Shown: positions 34,514 through 43,542 of the stretch, in pieces
Layout: each line of letters starts with the position of its first letter
How positions within the stretch are numbered: position 1 is the first letter of the stretch
NCBI GenBank assembly: GCA_009377745.1
Contig: WHTK01000007.1
Span: 62,001 to 126,000 of the forward strand
DNA length: 64,000 bases
Direction: 5' to 3'
Source of the DNA: Dehalococcoidia bacterium
Lineage (GTDB): Bacteria; Chloroflexota; Dehalococcoidia; DSTF01; WHTK01
Notes under the pieces: generated by a model
Database searches by the model: none
Told to the model about the DNA's origin: nothing
What the model saw: only the letters and a program-made list of their open reading frames with translations
Program-made: the position numbers and the translations under genes

Positions 34514-36261
34514 TTCGCCACCTCCGGCGCCACCGCCGCCGCCGCCACCTCGCGCCAGATCCGCTGATGCAGCTTCAGGTTCTCGGCCCTGTCCGTCTTG
34601 ACCTCAATGATCTGTACGCCCGGCGCGTCGAAGCTGGCTCGCAGCGCCGCTTTATACTCCTGCCGCGTCGCCACCGTCTGAAAGCCGACGCCGTAGAGCT
34701 GGGCCACCGGCGTGAAGTCCAGCCCGTGCGGCGTACCAAACAGCGTCTCGAAGTGCTCTTCGTCCTCGCTATTCTGGGACAGGAAGGAGAAGATGCCGCC
34801 GCCGTCGTTGTTGACCAGGACGATGGTAGCCGAGATGCCGTGGCGTTTGACCGCCAGCAGCCCGTTCATATCGTGGTAGAAGCTCAGGTCGCCGATGACC
34901 AATACCGTCCTGCCGTAATGGGCAGCCGCGCCCAGCGCCGTCGAAACTACGCCGTCAATGCCGCTGGCCCCCCGGTTGCCGTAGAAAGAAAGCACCTGCT
35001 TTGTGGCAGGCCAGAAGCTATCGATGTCGCGCACCGGCATGGAGTTACCGGCAAAGATGTTGAAGGCATCGGGCAGGACTTCGGCCAGGTCAGTGATCAC
35101 CGATGGCTCAGTCGCAACTTCACTCTCGTTCAGGATTCGCTCCACGACCTCGCGCGTCTTCAACTCCGCCCGCCGCCACGCCGCCAGCCAACCAGGGTCG
35201 GCATTGGGCAAGTCGTCTCGTTCCAGCAGGATATCGCAGACGGTTGGCGGATAGGCTTCGATGACGCCGGTGGAGCTCAAGTCTGGGTCCGGGAAGAGGC
35301 CCGGCTCCGCAATGACGATGTGCCTGACGCCTCGATGCCGTTGTAGGTAGCTACTCAGTGGCCGTCCGGTGACAGGCGCCCCGAAGCGCAGCACGAAGTC
35401 CGGCGCCAGCTCATCCGCCAGTGCTGCTGACCTCAAGAATGAGTCATAGCCGGCGATGACGTTGTCGTTGCAGTGCGGGCTGGAGCGCAAGTTGGAAAGT
35501 GGATCGGCCAGCACCGGCCAGCCCAACCGCGCCGCCAGTTCAAGCAGGCTACCTGTAGGCTCCATCATTCCCGGCCCGCAGACGATCACGCCTCGACGGT
35601 GCGCGGTCACATCGGGCGCAAACCGGTGCTCCTCCTTGTTTATCGGCCCCACGAATCCCTCCGCGCGGCTGTCCTTGAATACCGGCTCGACAGCTGCCGG
35701 GACCAGAGGCTCCCGGAACGGGAAGTTGAGGTGGACCGGCCCTTGTGGCATCGCCCAGGTCGTCTCTATCGCCCGCCATCCGACCATGTGGACATAGCGC
35801 AGCATCTCCTCCGACGCCTCCGGCAGCGGCATCTCCACGAACCACTTCGCCGCCGAGCCGTAAAGCCGCACCTGGTCGATGGTCTGGTTGGCGCCCAGGT
35901 CGCGCAGCTCCTGCGGCCGGTCCGCCGTCAGCACCAGCAGCGGCACGTGCGACTGCGCTGCCTCCACCACCGCCGGCGCGAAGTTCACCGCCGCCGTGCC
36001 GGAGCTACAAAGGATCGCGACCGGGGCCGCCGATCCGTGAACTTTCGCCATGCCCAGCGCGAAGTAGGCGCAGGAGCGCTCGTCCAGGTGGGTCCATATC
36101 TTGACCCGCGGGTGCCTGGCGAAGGTCAGCGCCAGCGGCGTCGAGCGCGAGCCGGGGCAGAGGCAGACGTCGCGCAACCCTCGCGCCACCAGCGCGTCGA
36201 CAAAGGCGCCGGCGTAGCGGCCGAGAACCTCGGCGTGACTTAGCTGCCGCTCAGCGCCCAC
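34510..36261 (-). CDS. menD: SEPHCHC synthase
   Basis: A 583-residue thiamine-diphosphate enzyme joining isochorismate with 2-oxoglutarate-derived succinic semialdehyde. N-terminal features are VCLCPGSRSTPLALTFARHP near 33 and the Glu/Ser region CSSGTAAVNFAPAVVEA near 86. The cofactor-binding region is IGDLSFYHDMNGLLA near 455 followed by VNNDGGGIFSFL near 480. GANQTIDQVRLYG near 123 is typical. The GTG start at 36261 lies inside the end of menF (22-base overlap). Confidence 0.96.
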   Translation of the reverse strand: MGAERQLSHAEVLGRYAGAFVDALVARGLRDVCLCPGSRSTPLALTFARHPRVKIWTHLDERSCAYFALGMAKVHGSAAPVAILCSSGTAAVNFAPAVVEAAQSHVPLLVLTADRPQELRDLGANQTIDQVRLYGSAAKWFVEMPLPEASEEMLRYVHMVGWRAIETTWAMPQGPVHLNFPFREPLVPAAVEPVFKDSRAEGFVGPINKEEHRFAPDVTAHRRGVIVCGPGMMEPTGSLLELAARLGWPVLADPLSNLRSSPHCNDNVIAGYDSFLRSAALADELAPDFVLRFGAPVTGRPLSSYLQRHRGVRHIVIAEPGLFPDPDLSSTGVIEAYPPTVCDILLERDDLPNADPGWLAAWRRAELKTREVVERILNESEVATEPSVITDLAEVLPDAFNIFAGNSMPVRDIDSFWPATKQVLSFYGNRGASGIDGVVSTALGAAAHYGRTVLVIGDLSFYHDMNGLLAVKRHGISATIVLVNNDGGGIFSFLSQNSEDEEHFETLFGTPHGLDFTPVAQLYGVGFQTVATRQEYKAALRASFDAPGVQIIEVKTDRAENLKLHQRIWREVAAAAVAPEVAK

Positions 36262-37580
36262 AGCATCGCCTCCAGCTTGATCGCCGATTCCGCGTACTCC
36301 CGCCCCGGATCAGACCCGGCAACGATTCCGCAGCCGGCGTAGAGCAGCGCCTTCTCGCCCCGCACCAGCGCCGATCTCAGCGCCACGGCGAACTCGCCAT
36401 CGCCCTTGGCGTCCATCCAGCCGATCGGGCCGGCGTACCAGCCCCTGCCGAAGCCTTCTCGCTCCCGGATCAGACACAGCGAGCGCCCCCGCGGCAGCCC
36501 CGCCACCGCCGGCGTCGGGTGCAGCGCCTCGACGAACTCCAGCACGTGCCGTTCCCCGCCAGTTGTCGCCTCGATCGGTGTGTGCAGGTGCTGGACGTTG
36601 GCCATCCGGCGCAGCGTGGGAGTCTCCGGCAGCCGCACGTCCTCGCACAGCCCCGCCAGTGATTCGCGGATGCCCGTCGTCACCAGCGCGTGCTCGCGGA
36701 GCTCCTTCTCGTCCGCCAGCAGCGCCGCGCCCAGTGCCTCGTCCGCCGCCGCGTCGCGTCCCCGTTTCGCCGAGCCCGCCATGCAGTCGGCCCGGATCGC
36801 GCGGCCTTCGCGGCGCACCAGCAGCTCCGGCGTCGCTCCCAGGAAGCAGGCGCCGCCGCTGCCGGTCGCGAAGATCGTGCAGTTGCGATACCGCTCTCGC
36901 AGCCGCTCCAGGGTCGCGTTGACGTCGAACGCCGTGGCGGCGCTGACCTCCAACCGTCGCGCCAGCACCACCTTCTCGACCCGCTCCCGCCCGATCTGCT
37001 CCGTCAACGCCCTGACGCTGGCCGCCCAAACCTCGTGGTCTTCCGTGGATACGGGCGTCAGTGCCACGGATGCATGAGCCGCCTCACCCTGCGGCACCGA
37101 GAGCGCTGCCTTGACCTCGTGCCGCAGCCTCGCCGCCACCGCCTCGAGGTCCGTCTCAGCCGCGACCAGCGCGCTCAGCGTCAGCGTGGCGACGCCGTCG
37201 TGGCGCCTGAACAACAGCTCCGGCGCCACGACCAGCGCGTCGGGGAACTCTGGCCACGCCCCGTCGTCCGGCCGCGACGGGTCGAAGCCGAAGCCACCAA
37301 GGCACACCGGCCCCGGCTCGATACCCGCCTCGGCCTCCGAGATCGCCTCGCCCAGCAAACGGTCGAGCTCACCCCTAACGATCTCAAAGCGCGACTCGCC
37401 CTCGGCCGCGATCCGCGCCGCCTCGCCCAGCGCCAGCATCGCGATACACCGCTCCGGTTGCTCCCAGACGAAGTAATGCTCGCCCCGCGCCGCCGGCCAC
37501 CCCTCGACTTCAATCCTCGCCGTGTAGCTCGCCAGCACGCCGTGTCCCAGCTGTCGGGCACGGTCCTGCGCGCGCGCCAT
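36240..37580 (-). CDS. menF: Isochorismate synthase
   Basis: A chorismate-binding enzyme that makes isochorismate, the first committed menaquinone step. The C-terminal catalytic part has EKVVLARRLEV near 230, GACFLGATPELLVRREG near 270, CMAGSAKRGRD near 293, the LHTPIEATT segment and HPTPAVAGLPRG near 365. Two starts are possible. ATG 37709 gives 489 residues but reads through a dispersed repeat. ATG 37580 gives 446 residues, a normal MenF length, and I prefer it. First gene of the menF-D-H-B-kinase-C-E operon. Confidence 0.93.
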   Translation of the reverse strand: MARAQDRARQLGHGVLASYTARIEVEGWPAARGEHYFVWEQPERCIAMLALGEAARIAAEGESRFEIVRGELDRLLGEAISEAEAGIEPGPVCLGGFGFDPSRPDDGAWPEFPDALVVAPELLFRRHDGVATLTLSALVAAETDLEAVAARLRHEVKAALSVPQGEAAHASVALTPVSTEDHEVWAASVRALTEQIGRERVEKVVLARRLEVSAATAFDVNATLERLRERYRNCTIFATGSGGACFLGATPELLVRREGRAIRADCMAGSAKRGRDAAADEALGAALLADEKELREHALVTTGIRESLAGLCEDVRLPETPTLRRMANVQHLHTPIEATTGGERHVLEFVEALHPTPAVAGLPRGRSLCLIREREGFGRGWYAGPIGWMDAKGDGEFAVALRSALVRGEKALLYAGCGIVAGSDPGREYAESAIKLEAMLWALSGS

Positions 37581-37610
37581 CAATGGGACAAGCCAACCCA
37601 AAGCAAGGTT

Positions 37611-37640
37611 GTAGCGGCTACCTTCACGGCCGCCAGGGGT
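37611..37640. repeat. Dispersed 'gtagcggc...gccgccagggg' element
   Basis: GTAGCGGCTACCTTCACGGCCGCCAGGGG, with a near-copy at 51063-51092. It lies in the possible 5' extension of menF and argues for the later start. Confidence 0.8.
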
Positions 37641-37716
37641 TGCAAGGGGCAAAGCCCATGCACGGACTCTTGGCCCAAGACTGCTGCTCATCGGGTCCGA
37701 ATCGTTCATTCTTACA

Positions 37717-37742
37717 AAACCGACCGACTGGTCGGTCGGTTT
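37717..37742. promoter_or_regulatory. Near-perfect 26-base palindrome, TetR-type operator
   Basis: Arms AAACCGACCGAC and GTCGGTCGGTTT flank a two-base centre TG. Such ACCGAC...GTCGGT dyads are typical of TetR-family operators. TATACT follows at 37744-37749 as a likely -10 for the hydrolase gene. The site lies between divergent menF and the alpha/beta hydrolase. No TetR gene is in the window. Confidence 0.75.
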
Positions 37743-37783
37743 CTATACTATGCTCAGACGGCCTCTCCGGGCAAGATATCCCT

Positions 37784-38602
37784 ATGACCGCCAACCCCAC
37801 GGACGAGACCCGTCAGCTCTTCGCCACTTCTTCCGATGGCGCCACCATCGCCATCTACGAGCGCGGCTCCGGCCCGCCTCTGCTCCTCATCCACGGCGCC
37901 CTCATGGACCACCACGGCTGGAATGCGCTCTCGCCCCACCTGCGCCAGCGCCTCACCCTCTACACCATCGACCGCCGGGGTCGCGGCGCCAGCACCGGCA
38001 CTTCCCCGTACGCCATTGAGCGCGAAATCGAGGACGTGAACGCCGTCATCCAGGCTATCGGCGGGCCCATCGACGTCTTCGCCCACTCCTCCGGCGCCCT
38101 GCTGACCCTGCTCGCCGCCGAGCGCGGCCTGCCGATGCGCCGCCTCATCCTCTACGAGCCGCCGATCATCCTCGAGTCCCTGCGCCCCCTCTACCCCATT
38201 GATCTTTCAGCCCGCGTCGCCGCCCTGGCCCAAACCGACCCCGGCCTCGCAGTCCGCGCCTTCCTGCGCGAAGGCCCCCTCTGGTCCGAAGCCGAGATCG
38301 AACGCCTCGCCGCCGAGCCCTCCCGCTGGGCCGCCCTTCTCCGCATGGCCCCCACCGCCGCCTATGACGCCGCCATCGTCGGCTCCTACCGCTTCGACCC
38401 TGACCGGCTCCGCCGCATCGCCAACCCCACCCTCATCCTCGCCGGCGCCGTCAGCCCTCCCTGGTATCGCGGCGCCGCCGATCTCCTCACCGACACCCTG
38501 CCCAACGCGCGACTCGCCGTCATCCCCGGTCAGGGTCACATGGGCTTCTACATCGCCCCGGATCTCGTCGCCGCCGAAGTCCTCCCCTTCCTCTCTAAGT
38601 AA
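37784..38602 (+). CDS. Alpha/beta-fold hydrolase
   Basis: A 272-residue alpha/beta hydrolase: PPLLLIHGALMDHHGWN near 32, nucleophile elbow FAHSSGALLTLLA near 103, and IPGQGHMGFYIAPD with the catalytic His near 252. The substrate is unknown. The ATG at 37784 is close to the TetR-type palindrome and its -10 element; there is no strong Shine-Dalgarno sequence. It may be controlled separately from, or together with, the divergent men operon. Confidence 0.87.
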   Translation: MTANPTDETRQLFATSSDGATIAIYERGSGPPLLLIHGALMDHHGWNALSPHLRQRLTLYTIDRRGRGASTGTSPYAIEREIEDVNAVIQAIGGPIDVFAHSSGALLTLLAAERGLPMRRLILYEPPIILESLRPLYPIDLSARVAALAQTDPGLAVRAFLREGPLWSEAEIERLAAEPSRWAALLRMAPTAAYDAAIVGSYRFDPDRLRRIANPTLILAGAVSPPWYRGAADLLTDTLPNARLAVIPGQGHMGFYIAPDLVAAEVLPFLSK

Positions 38603-38809
38603 CAAGTAACAGGTAGCAAGTAACAAGACGGCGGCGTTCTCCCCAAGCCCTTCTCCCAAAGCCATCTCTCCTGCTGGCGTAGAGCAGCAACGGGTCTGGT
38701 GATGCCCTTACATTATGAGAGCTTCCCTTCTCCGAAGTCGGAGAGGGGATTGAGGGGAGAGGTCGCCGAGGCGCTCACTAACCAAACCGCTCTGTCTGCG
38801 CGAAACAAA

Positions 38810-38833
38810 ATGCCCCGGCCTTCAGGCCGGGGT
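38810..38833. repeat. Dispersed palindrome ATGCCCCGGCCTTCAGGCCGG
   Basis: A second copy of the element at 18934. The preceding gap (38603-38800) also holds a micro-repeat of TAACAAG (38599-38627) and a CTTCTCCGAAGTCGGAGAGG-type hairpin. No gene. Confidence 0.8.
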
Positions 38834-38868
38834 ACTGCTGCAAACGCTGCCCCTGGGTTCGCTCTGCC

Positions 38869-40185
38869 CTACTCCCGCCTCGCCGCCACCGCCTCGGCCG
38901 GCGGCGCCGCCTCCGGTCCCCCCATCATCGCCAGCACTCGCGCCGGCGGCTGAGGCTTGCGCGCCAACAGGAAAAACATCGATCCTGCTCCCGCCAGGCA
39001 GGCCAGCACCGTGAACCCGATCTCGTAGCTGCCCGTGACGTCCGCCAATATGCCCGCGACCAGCGGCCCGGTGATGTTGCCGAACATCGTGATCATCGTC
39101 GAAAGGCCCATGATCACGCCGAAGGACGCCCTCCCGAAGTAGTCCGCCCGAAGCGCCTGCATCAGCGGCCCGCGAATGCCCCAGGCCAGGCCGTGCAGCA
39201 CCGCAAAGGCAATCACCATCGGCAGCATCGTCGCGTAGGCCACCAGCAACAGCCCGGCCATGTGCGCGCCCATGCACGCCGCCGCGATCAGCCGCTTGTT
39301 GAACCGGTCGCCGATCAGGCCTCCCGTCACCTGCCCGATGATCTGCATCGAGGTCATCAGGGCGACGACCAGCCCCGCCGTCGTCAGCGAGTAGCCCAGA
39401 TTCTCGTTAACGTGCGAGACGAGGTGCACCATCACGGCCGACACCACCAGCAGCGCCGAGCCGTGCCCCAGCGAGATCAGCCAGAAGGCCGGTGTCCGCA
39501 CCGCCTCCCGCGGCAGAAAGTCGATAGGCTCGTCCTCTTCCCTGTCGCCGTTGCGTCTCGCCAGCGCCTCGTTGTAGCCGCCATCGACTTCGAGACCGTG
39601 GTCCTCCGGCCGATGACGGATGATCTGGCTCAGCGGCAGCGCCACGATCAAGACCAGCACCCCGGACGCAAACGCCGTCGTGCGCCAGCCGAAGGTCTCC
39701 AGCGCCAGTACCACGATCGGTATGCACAGCCCGCCCACCGCCATGCCGGTCTGCATCGTCGCCAGCGCCGTCGCCCGGCGTCTGCGGAACCAGTTCACCA
39801 TCGCCACCGTCAGCGGCAAGAAGCCGCCCAGGCTAGAGCCGAGGGCCATCATAAAGAAGGCTAGATAGAAGGTAGTAAGCGAATTGATCTGGCTCAGCGC
39901 CATGAACCCGAGGGCGAAGATTATCAAGCCGCAGCGCATCACCGTCCGCGGCCCGAACTTGTCGACCAGCCAGCCCTCGACCGGGCCCAGCAGCCCCGTC
40001 TCGAAGCGCGCCATCGAGAAGCCGGCCGAGAGCATCGTCTTGCTCCAGCCGAACTCATCCCGCAGCAACACGACATAAGCGCCGTAAGCCTGGTTCATCA
40101 GGCCGCCGGTCAGGAGCTGAATGCCGAACCCGGCCCCGACCATCCACCAGCCGTAGAAGACGCGCGACTTCAGGGACCGAAACAT
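38869..40185 (-). CDS. MFS transporter, oxalate/formate antiporter-like
   Basis: A 438-residue MFS protein with 12 predicted spans. The start FYGWWMVGAGFGIQLLTGG is typical of the oxalate:formate/monocarboxylate porter group. It is followed by GPVEGWLVDKFGPRTVM near 72 and the second-half loop GGLIGDRFNKRLI near 285, with GLAWGIRGPLMQALRADYFGR near 335. A carboxylate substrate is likely but unproven. The ATG at 40185 has AGGA upstream. Confidence 0.9.
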   Translation of the reverse strand: MFRSLKSRVFYGWWMVGAGFGIQLLTGGLMNQAYGAYVVLLRDEFGWSKTMLSAGFSMARFETGLLGPVEGWLVDKFGPRTVMRCGLIIFALGFMALSQINSLTTFYLAFFMMALGSSLGGFLPLTVAMVNWFRRRRATALATMQTGMAVGGLCIPIVVLALETFGWRTTAFASGVLVLIVALPLSQIIRHRPEDHGLEVDGGYNEALARRNGDREEDEPIDFLPREAVRTPAFWLISLGHGSALLVVSAVMVHLVSHVNENLGYSLTTAGLVVALMTSMQIIGQVTGGLIGDRFNKRLIAAACMGAHMAGLLLVAYATMLPMVIAFAVLHGLAWGIRGPLMQALRADYFGRASFGVIMGLSTMITMFGNITGPLVAGILADVTGSYEIGFTVLACLAGAGSMFFLLARKPQPPARVLAMMGGPEAAPPAEAVAARRE

Positions 40186-40529
40186 GCAATAGCTATCCTG
40201 GCCGAAGAGAGATTGCTGGCAGTTTACCAGAACGTTAGCTTAAGCCCTCACCACCGATGTGGAGCAACGCTTGGCCGTGCAGAGCATTGTTACGAAAGCT
40301 TGAGCGTTTTGTGATGGCAGGATATGGCTCTAATACCGACCATTCTTTTGAGGCCGCGACCAAAAATCAAGATCGAACATTATGTTCGCGAGGCGACTCC
40401 AGGAGTTGAGCTGTCGCTCTTGCGGACGCATTTTTTACCTAGGCCTTTGCGAGAGAACGTGGAGTTCGCGTACGCGGCCTCGAGTCGCGGGTTGTCGGTA
40501 GTGGGCCTATTCTTTGGACTAACGGCGGA

Positions 40530-40817
40530 GTGACAATTACTCTACATGGAGGCGGTGGTCAGGCTCTGCAATCGTTAAGCGTGCCAAATGCGGCACATTT
40601 CGGCATAGCTGATGTCCAACCGGGCGCTAGTCTAACGGTACTTAACAACTTGACTACACCTATAACGCCAGCCCCGACACCTAGCACTTCGCCCTCGCCA
40701 ATACCCTCGCCCGTGAGCACGGTAGTGCCCCAAGCTACACCTAGCACTGCGCCCACGCCAATACCCTCGTCCGTGGGCACGGTAGTGCCCCAAGCTACGC
40801 AAACGCCTATCCCTTAA
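40530..40817 (+). CDS. Hypothetical protein with Pro/Thr-rich repeat tail
   Basis: A 95-residue frame starting at GTG 40530. It has a short beta-like part (TITLHGGGGQALQSL ... ADVQPGASLTVLNN) followed by two copies of a 20-residue Pro/Thr/Ser-rich unit. The same frame stays open upstream to about 40443 without a start codon, reading SGPILWTNGG just before the GTG, so this may be the tail of a broken gene. A 69-codon frame at 40324-40533 overlaps it (GTGA). Base composition is clearly lower in GC than the surroundings. Confidence 0.4.
   Translation: MTITLHGGGGQALQSLSVPNAAHFGIADVQPGASLTVLNNLTTPITPAPTPSTSPSPIPSPVSTVVPQATPSTAPTPIPSSVGTVVPQATQTPIP
40677..40796 (+). repeat. 60-base tandem duplication
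   Basis: Two copies (40677-40736 and 40737-40796) starting ACACCTAGCACT and ending GCCCCAAGCT, differing at a handful of positions and keeping the reading frame. Confidence 0.95.
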
Positions 40818-40881
40818 GAACAGAGGAGGCGGCGTCTCGGCGCCGGATGAGCACTCCCTCATCCGGCGCCCCCGGAACCTT

Positions 40882-41346
40882 ATGAGAAGGCATCGTATCG
40901 CCCGATTCGTCGGTCTCGTTATTACCGCCAGCTTCATGGTTGGTGTGGCGTTGGTGGTCGGCGAAGCAGCGGACCAACCTTGGATGTTTGTTGCAATCCT
41001 GGCCGTAACGTGTCCTATCCTTGGCGCCCTCTATTCCTTGCCAGATGTAGGCCCAGGAAGCGTTCTTGTTGGAGGCATCGTCGCGGCGCTAAGTGCCAGC
41101 ACGACGGCTGCTATAGCCTTTGGGCTGGGTGCCAATGAGGATGCCGACGACTTTAGTAAGAGCAGTGGCCGGTTTCGCCTACGTCATTCTCCCCAGTTTG
41201 GTGGCAACAATAATCGCCAGCTTGGCGCTGAGTTTTCGAAGTCGAGGTACGGGAACCTCGGCACGCTGATATCGAACGAGCACCAAGTGCATGTCGACCA
41301 TGAACATGCTATCAAACTAAGAGCCAGCCAGGACACTACGGGATAG
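40882..41346 (+). CDS. Small membrane protein, probably frameshifted
   Basis: A hypothetical protein with membrane segments at about residues 9-27, 35-55 and 58-80, then a charged tail. Near 41130-41145 the neighbouring frame carries another credible membrane span (AVAGFAYVILPSLVATIIAS) and ends at TGA 41267. The native protein was therefore probably about 129 residues with four spans. The annotated tail (FSKSSGRFRLRHS...) is then out of frame. It lies in a low-GC islet, after a 13-bp hairpin at 40839-40870. No family is recognised. Confidence 0.5.
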   Translation: MRRHRIARFVGLVITASFMVGVALVVGEAADQPWMFVAILAVTCPILGALYSLPDVGPGSVLVGGIVAALSASTTAAIAFGLGANEDADDFSKSSGRFRLRHSPQFGGNNNRQLGAEFSKSRYGNLGTLISNEHQVHVDHEHAIKLRASQDTTG

Positions 41347-41437
41347 ACCAGGACGTCTCGCTGGATGTGCCGCAGCGAACGCAGCAACGCCTTGATCTCC
41401 ATTACTTCTGCCCTTGGTTATTAGACGTGTGCGCCTT

Positions 41438-41477
41438 GAATAGACAAAGGAGCCGCCCTCCTGAGAGAGCGGCTCCT
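41438..41477 (-). terminator. Terminator of the eutA-like gene
   Basis: On the minus strand, a 9-bp stem AGGAGCCGC/GCGGCTCCT with a 12-base loop, followed by TTGTCTATT, 21 bases after the stop. Confidence 0.8.
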
Positions 41478-41497
41478 CCATTGCTTAGAAACGGAGC

Positions 41498-43000
41498 TTA
41501 GGCCGCGGGAGCCTTCTTGCCGCCGGGGAATACCAGCGACTTGATCACCACCGGTACAGCGCCCGTGCTCTGGATCAACGAGCCAATATCCACGAAGTCG
41601 AAGTCCTTCAGCTCTATGCGGTCGATCGAGATCACCGCGTTGGAGACGTTGCTCTCCTCCACCAGGTGGATGCCCACCAGACCGCCGATGTCGTCGTCGT
41701 ATACCAGGATGATCGGGTGGCCCTTGTCGATGACCGGCTTCATGCCGACCAGCAGGCCGTTCGCGAACGAGTCCAGCCGGTCAAACGTCGCCGAGCCGCC
41801 CCACTCCAGGGCCAGCGCCACCGGCACATCTCCCTCGGAGAGGTCGAAGCGCGCCAGGGCGTCCGTGATCCCCTTCGCCACCATGTCGGAGTCAATCGAG
41901 TCGCCGCTCAGGTCGAAGTCCGGGCTGATCACGGCGATGTTGCGCACCGGCACCGAGTCCGCCGGCGCGATGTAAATCGTGCTGCCGCTGACCTGCACCG
42001 TGTACTGCGATGCGCCGATGACGGTGGCGCGAATGCCCGCTTCCGGCTCGATGACCGGCGTGCCCAGCTTGTCAACGCGCTCCCGCACCGCCTTGGCGAG
42101 GAACGGGCCCAGGTCGCCGAAGTCGCCCGGCTCACGGCCGTAGACGAACTCGGATACGCCGCCCGAGAAGGTGTAGGCGTCGATCGGCTCGTCGTATTCC
42201 AGCGGTGGCGTGCGCAGGAGCTTGGCGGAGGCTTCCGGCAGGTTGGCCATCTTCATGTGGTCCACTAGCCGGTCTGCCATGTAGCTGACCACCTTCTCGA
42301 TCTCTTCCCGCGAGATCTTCTGCCCCTTCTCCAGGTTGAGACCGACAGCCTTGCCGAACTCACGGCCCCAATTCTCCAGGCGGACAATTGTCCCGTCTTT
42401 GTCCATGGCGATGAGCCGCGCGCCGACGTCGAACGCCGCCACCGACTTGGCCTTGCCTTCGGCGCAAACCGTGATCTTCGTCGTGCCGCCGCCGATGTCG
42501 ACGTTCATGATCGTCTGGCCGGAGGTCTCGGTCAGCGCCATCGCGCCGGAGCCGTAGGCCGCCATGATCGCTTCCAGGTTGTCGCCTGCGCTCACGGAGA
42601 CGAACTTGCCCGCCTCCTGCGCGAACAGGTCGGCAATCGCCCGCGCGTTGTCGCGCTGCACGGCGACACCGGTCAGGATCAGCGCCCCCGTGTCGATGTC
42701 GTCGCGCTGTAGCCCGGCAATCTCGTACTGATTGTCGATGAACCGGCCCAGCGCCTCACCGTCGATCGTCGTCTGGTCAGACGTGTAAGGCGTCAGCAAG
42801 ATCTCGGACGCGTTCAGGATCTCGCGGCCGACGGTCACGTAGCGGTTATCCTTCAGCTGCAGGATCAGCCGCGAAAAGATCAGGTGGGAGGTGGATGAGC
42901 CAATGTCTACACCAACGCTGACCAGCCGGATGAATTCCTCATCCGTGATGTGCCGCTCGAAGTTGCTGAAGCGCGATGAACCGGGTTCCTGTACGACCAT
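41498..43000 (-). CDS. EutA-like ethanolamine ammonia-lyase reactivase
   Basis: A 500-residue ASKHA-fold protein of the EutA family (PF06277), which uses ATP to exchange damaged cobalamin on ethanolamine ammonia-lyase. Features are the opening VSVGVDIGSSTSHLIFSRL near 27, NASEILLTPYTS near 64, TGALILTGVAVQRDNARAI near 105, AGKFVSVSAGDNLEAIMA near 130, and the phosphate-2 loop NVDIGGGTTKITV near 166. YTFSGGVSEFVYG is near 268. It is close to full length for EutA. No EutBC or other ethanolamine genes lie in the window, so its partner enzyme is elsewhere or different. The ATG is at 43000. Confidence 0.88.
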   Translation of the reverse strand: MVVQEPGSSRFSNFERHITDEEFIRLVSVGVDIGSSTSHLIFSRLILQLKDNRYVTVGREILNASEILLTPYTSDQTTIDGEALGRFIDNQYEIAGLQRDDIDTGALILTGVAVQRDNARAIADLFAQEAGKFVSVSAGDNLEAIMAAYGSGAMALTETSGQTIMNVDIGGGTTKITVCAEGKAKSVAAFDVGARLIAMDKDGTIVRLENWGREFGKAVGLNLEKGQKISREEIEKVVSYMADRLVDHMKMANLPEASAKLLRTPPLEYDEPIDAYTFSGGVSEFVYGREPGDFGDLGPFLAKAVRERVDKLGTPVIEPEAGIRATVIGASQYTVQVSGSTIYIAPADSVPVRNIAVISPDFDLSGDSIDSDMVAKGITDALARFDLSEGDVPVALALEWGGSATFDRLDSFANGLLVGMKPVIDKGHPIILVYDDDIGGLVGIHLVEESNVSNAVISIDRIELKDFDFVDIGSLIQSTGAVPVVIKSLVFPGGKKAPAA

Positions 43001-43542
43001 AGTCTCCTCTACCTCTGTCTAAAAAATTTGCCACGCCGCGTGGGATAAGGGATCGCGAATCTGGACGGCGGGGCCCCAAAATGAAATGCTCTAGCGCCCT
43101 TTCGGGCACACGCGAGCGAGTATACGACTTTCTATAGGTACTGTCTTTCGATTTAGTAACGTTTACGTTCGCTGGCCGAAAACTGCAACACTTCGTTCCG
43201 TTTCGCGAGATTCAGCCGTCATTCTCAACCGATAGCGGAGAATCTACTTCGGCCCACTGGTCATGCCTCTTCCTGCATGACCAGCCCCGCGCCGGCATCT
43301 CGCCCCGCGGGCCCGCGAGGTATCCCCGGCCGCGAAGCTAGGCAACCTCTACCTGTCTGTCATCCTGAAGCGAGAGCGAAGGATCTACGCGCGTCGGCGG
43401 ATTCGGCCTCACGAGCGGCCACCGATCTCCCGGCGTCCCCGATCCCGGCGGCGCCCGCCCCATCCGCATACGGCGCCTCTCCGCTTCGACAAAATAAAGA
43501 GGGCGCCCCGCGGGACGCCCCTCTCGCTAACTAACCGGCCGC
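43001..43542. other. Intergenic: eutA-like promoter region and repeats
   Basis: No gene. 43100-43175 is AT-rich and holds TAACGTTTACGTTCGC (43157), a partial match to the operator-like motif at 23612. At 43353-43391 there is a TCATCCTGAAGCGAGAGCGAAGGATCT dispersed element. The bicupin terminator sits at the right end. I see no cobalamin-riboswitch sequence. Confidence 0.55.
43490..43524 (-). terminator. Terminator of bicupin 1
   Basis: On the minus strand, an 11-12-bp GC-rich stem (AGAGGGGCGTCCC/GGGGCGCCCTCT) followed by TTTATTTTG, a strong T-tract. Confidence 0.9.

Noticed and set aside
43001-43200. Cobalamin riboswitch upstream of the eutA-like gene
   Set aside because: I looked for a B12-box-like sequence and the expected paired elements on the minus strand and found none.
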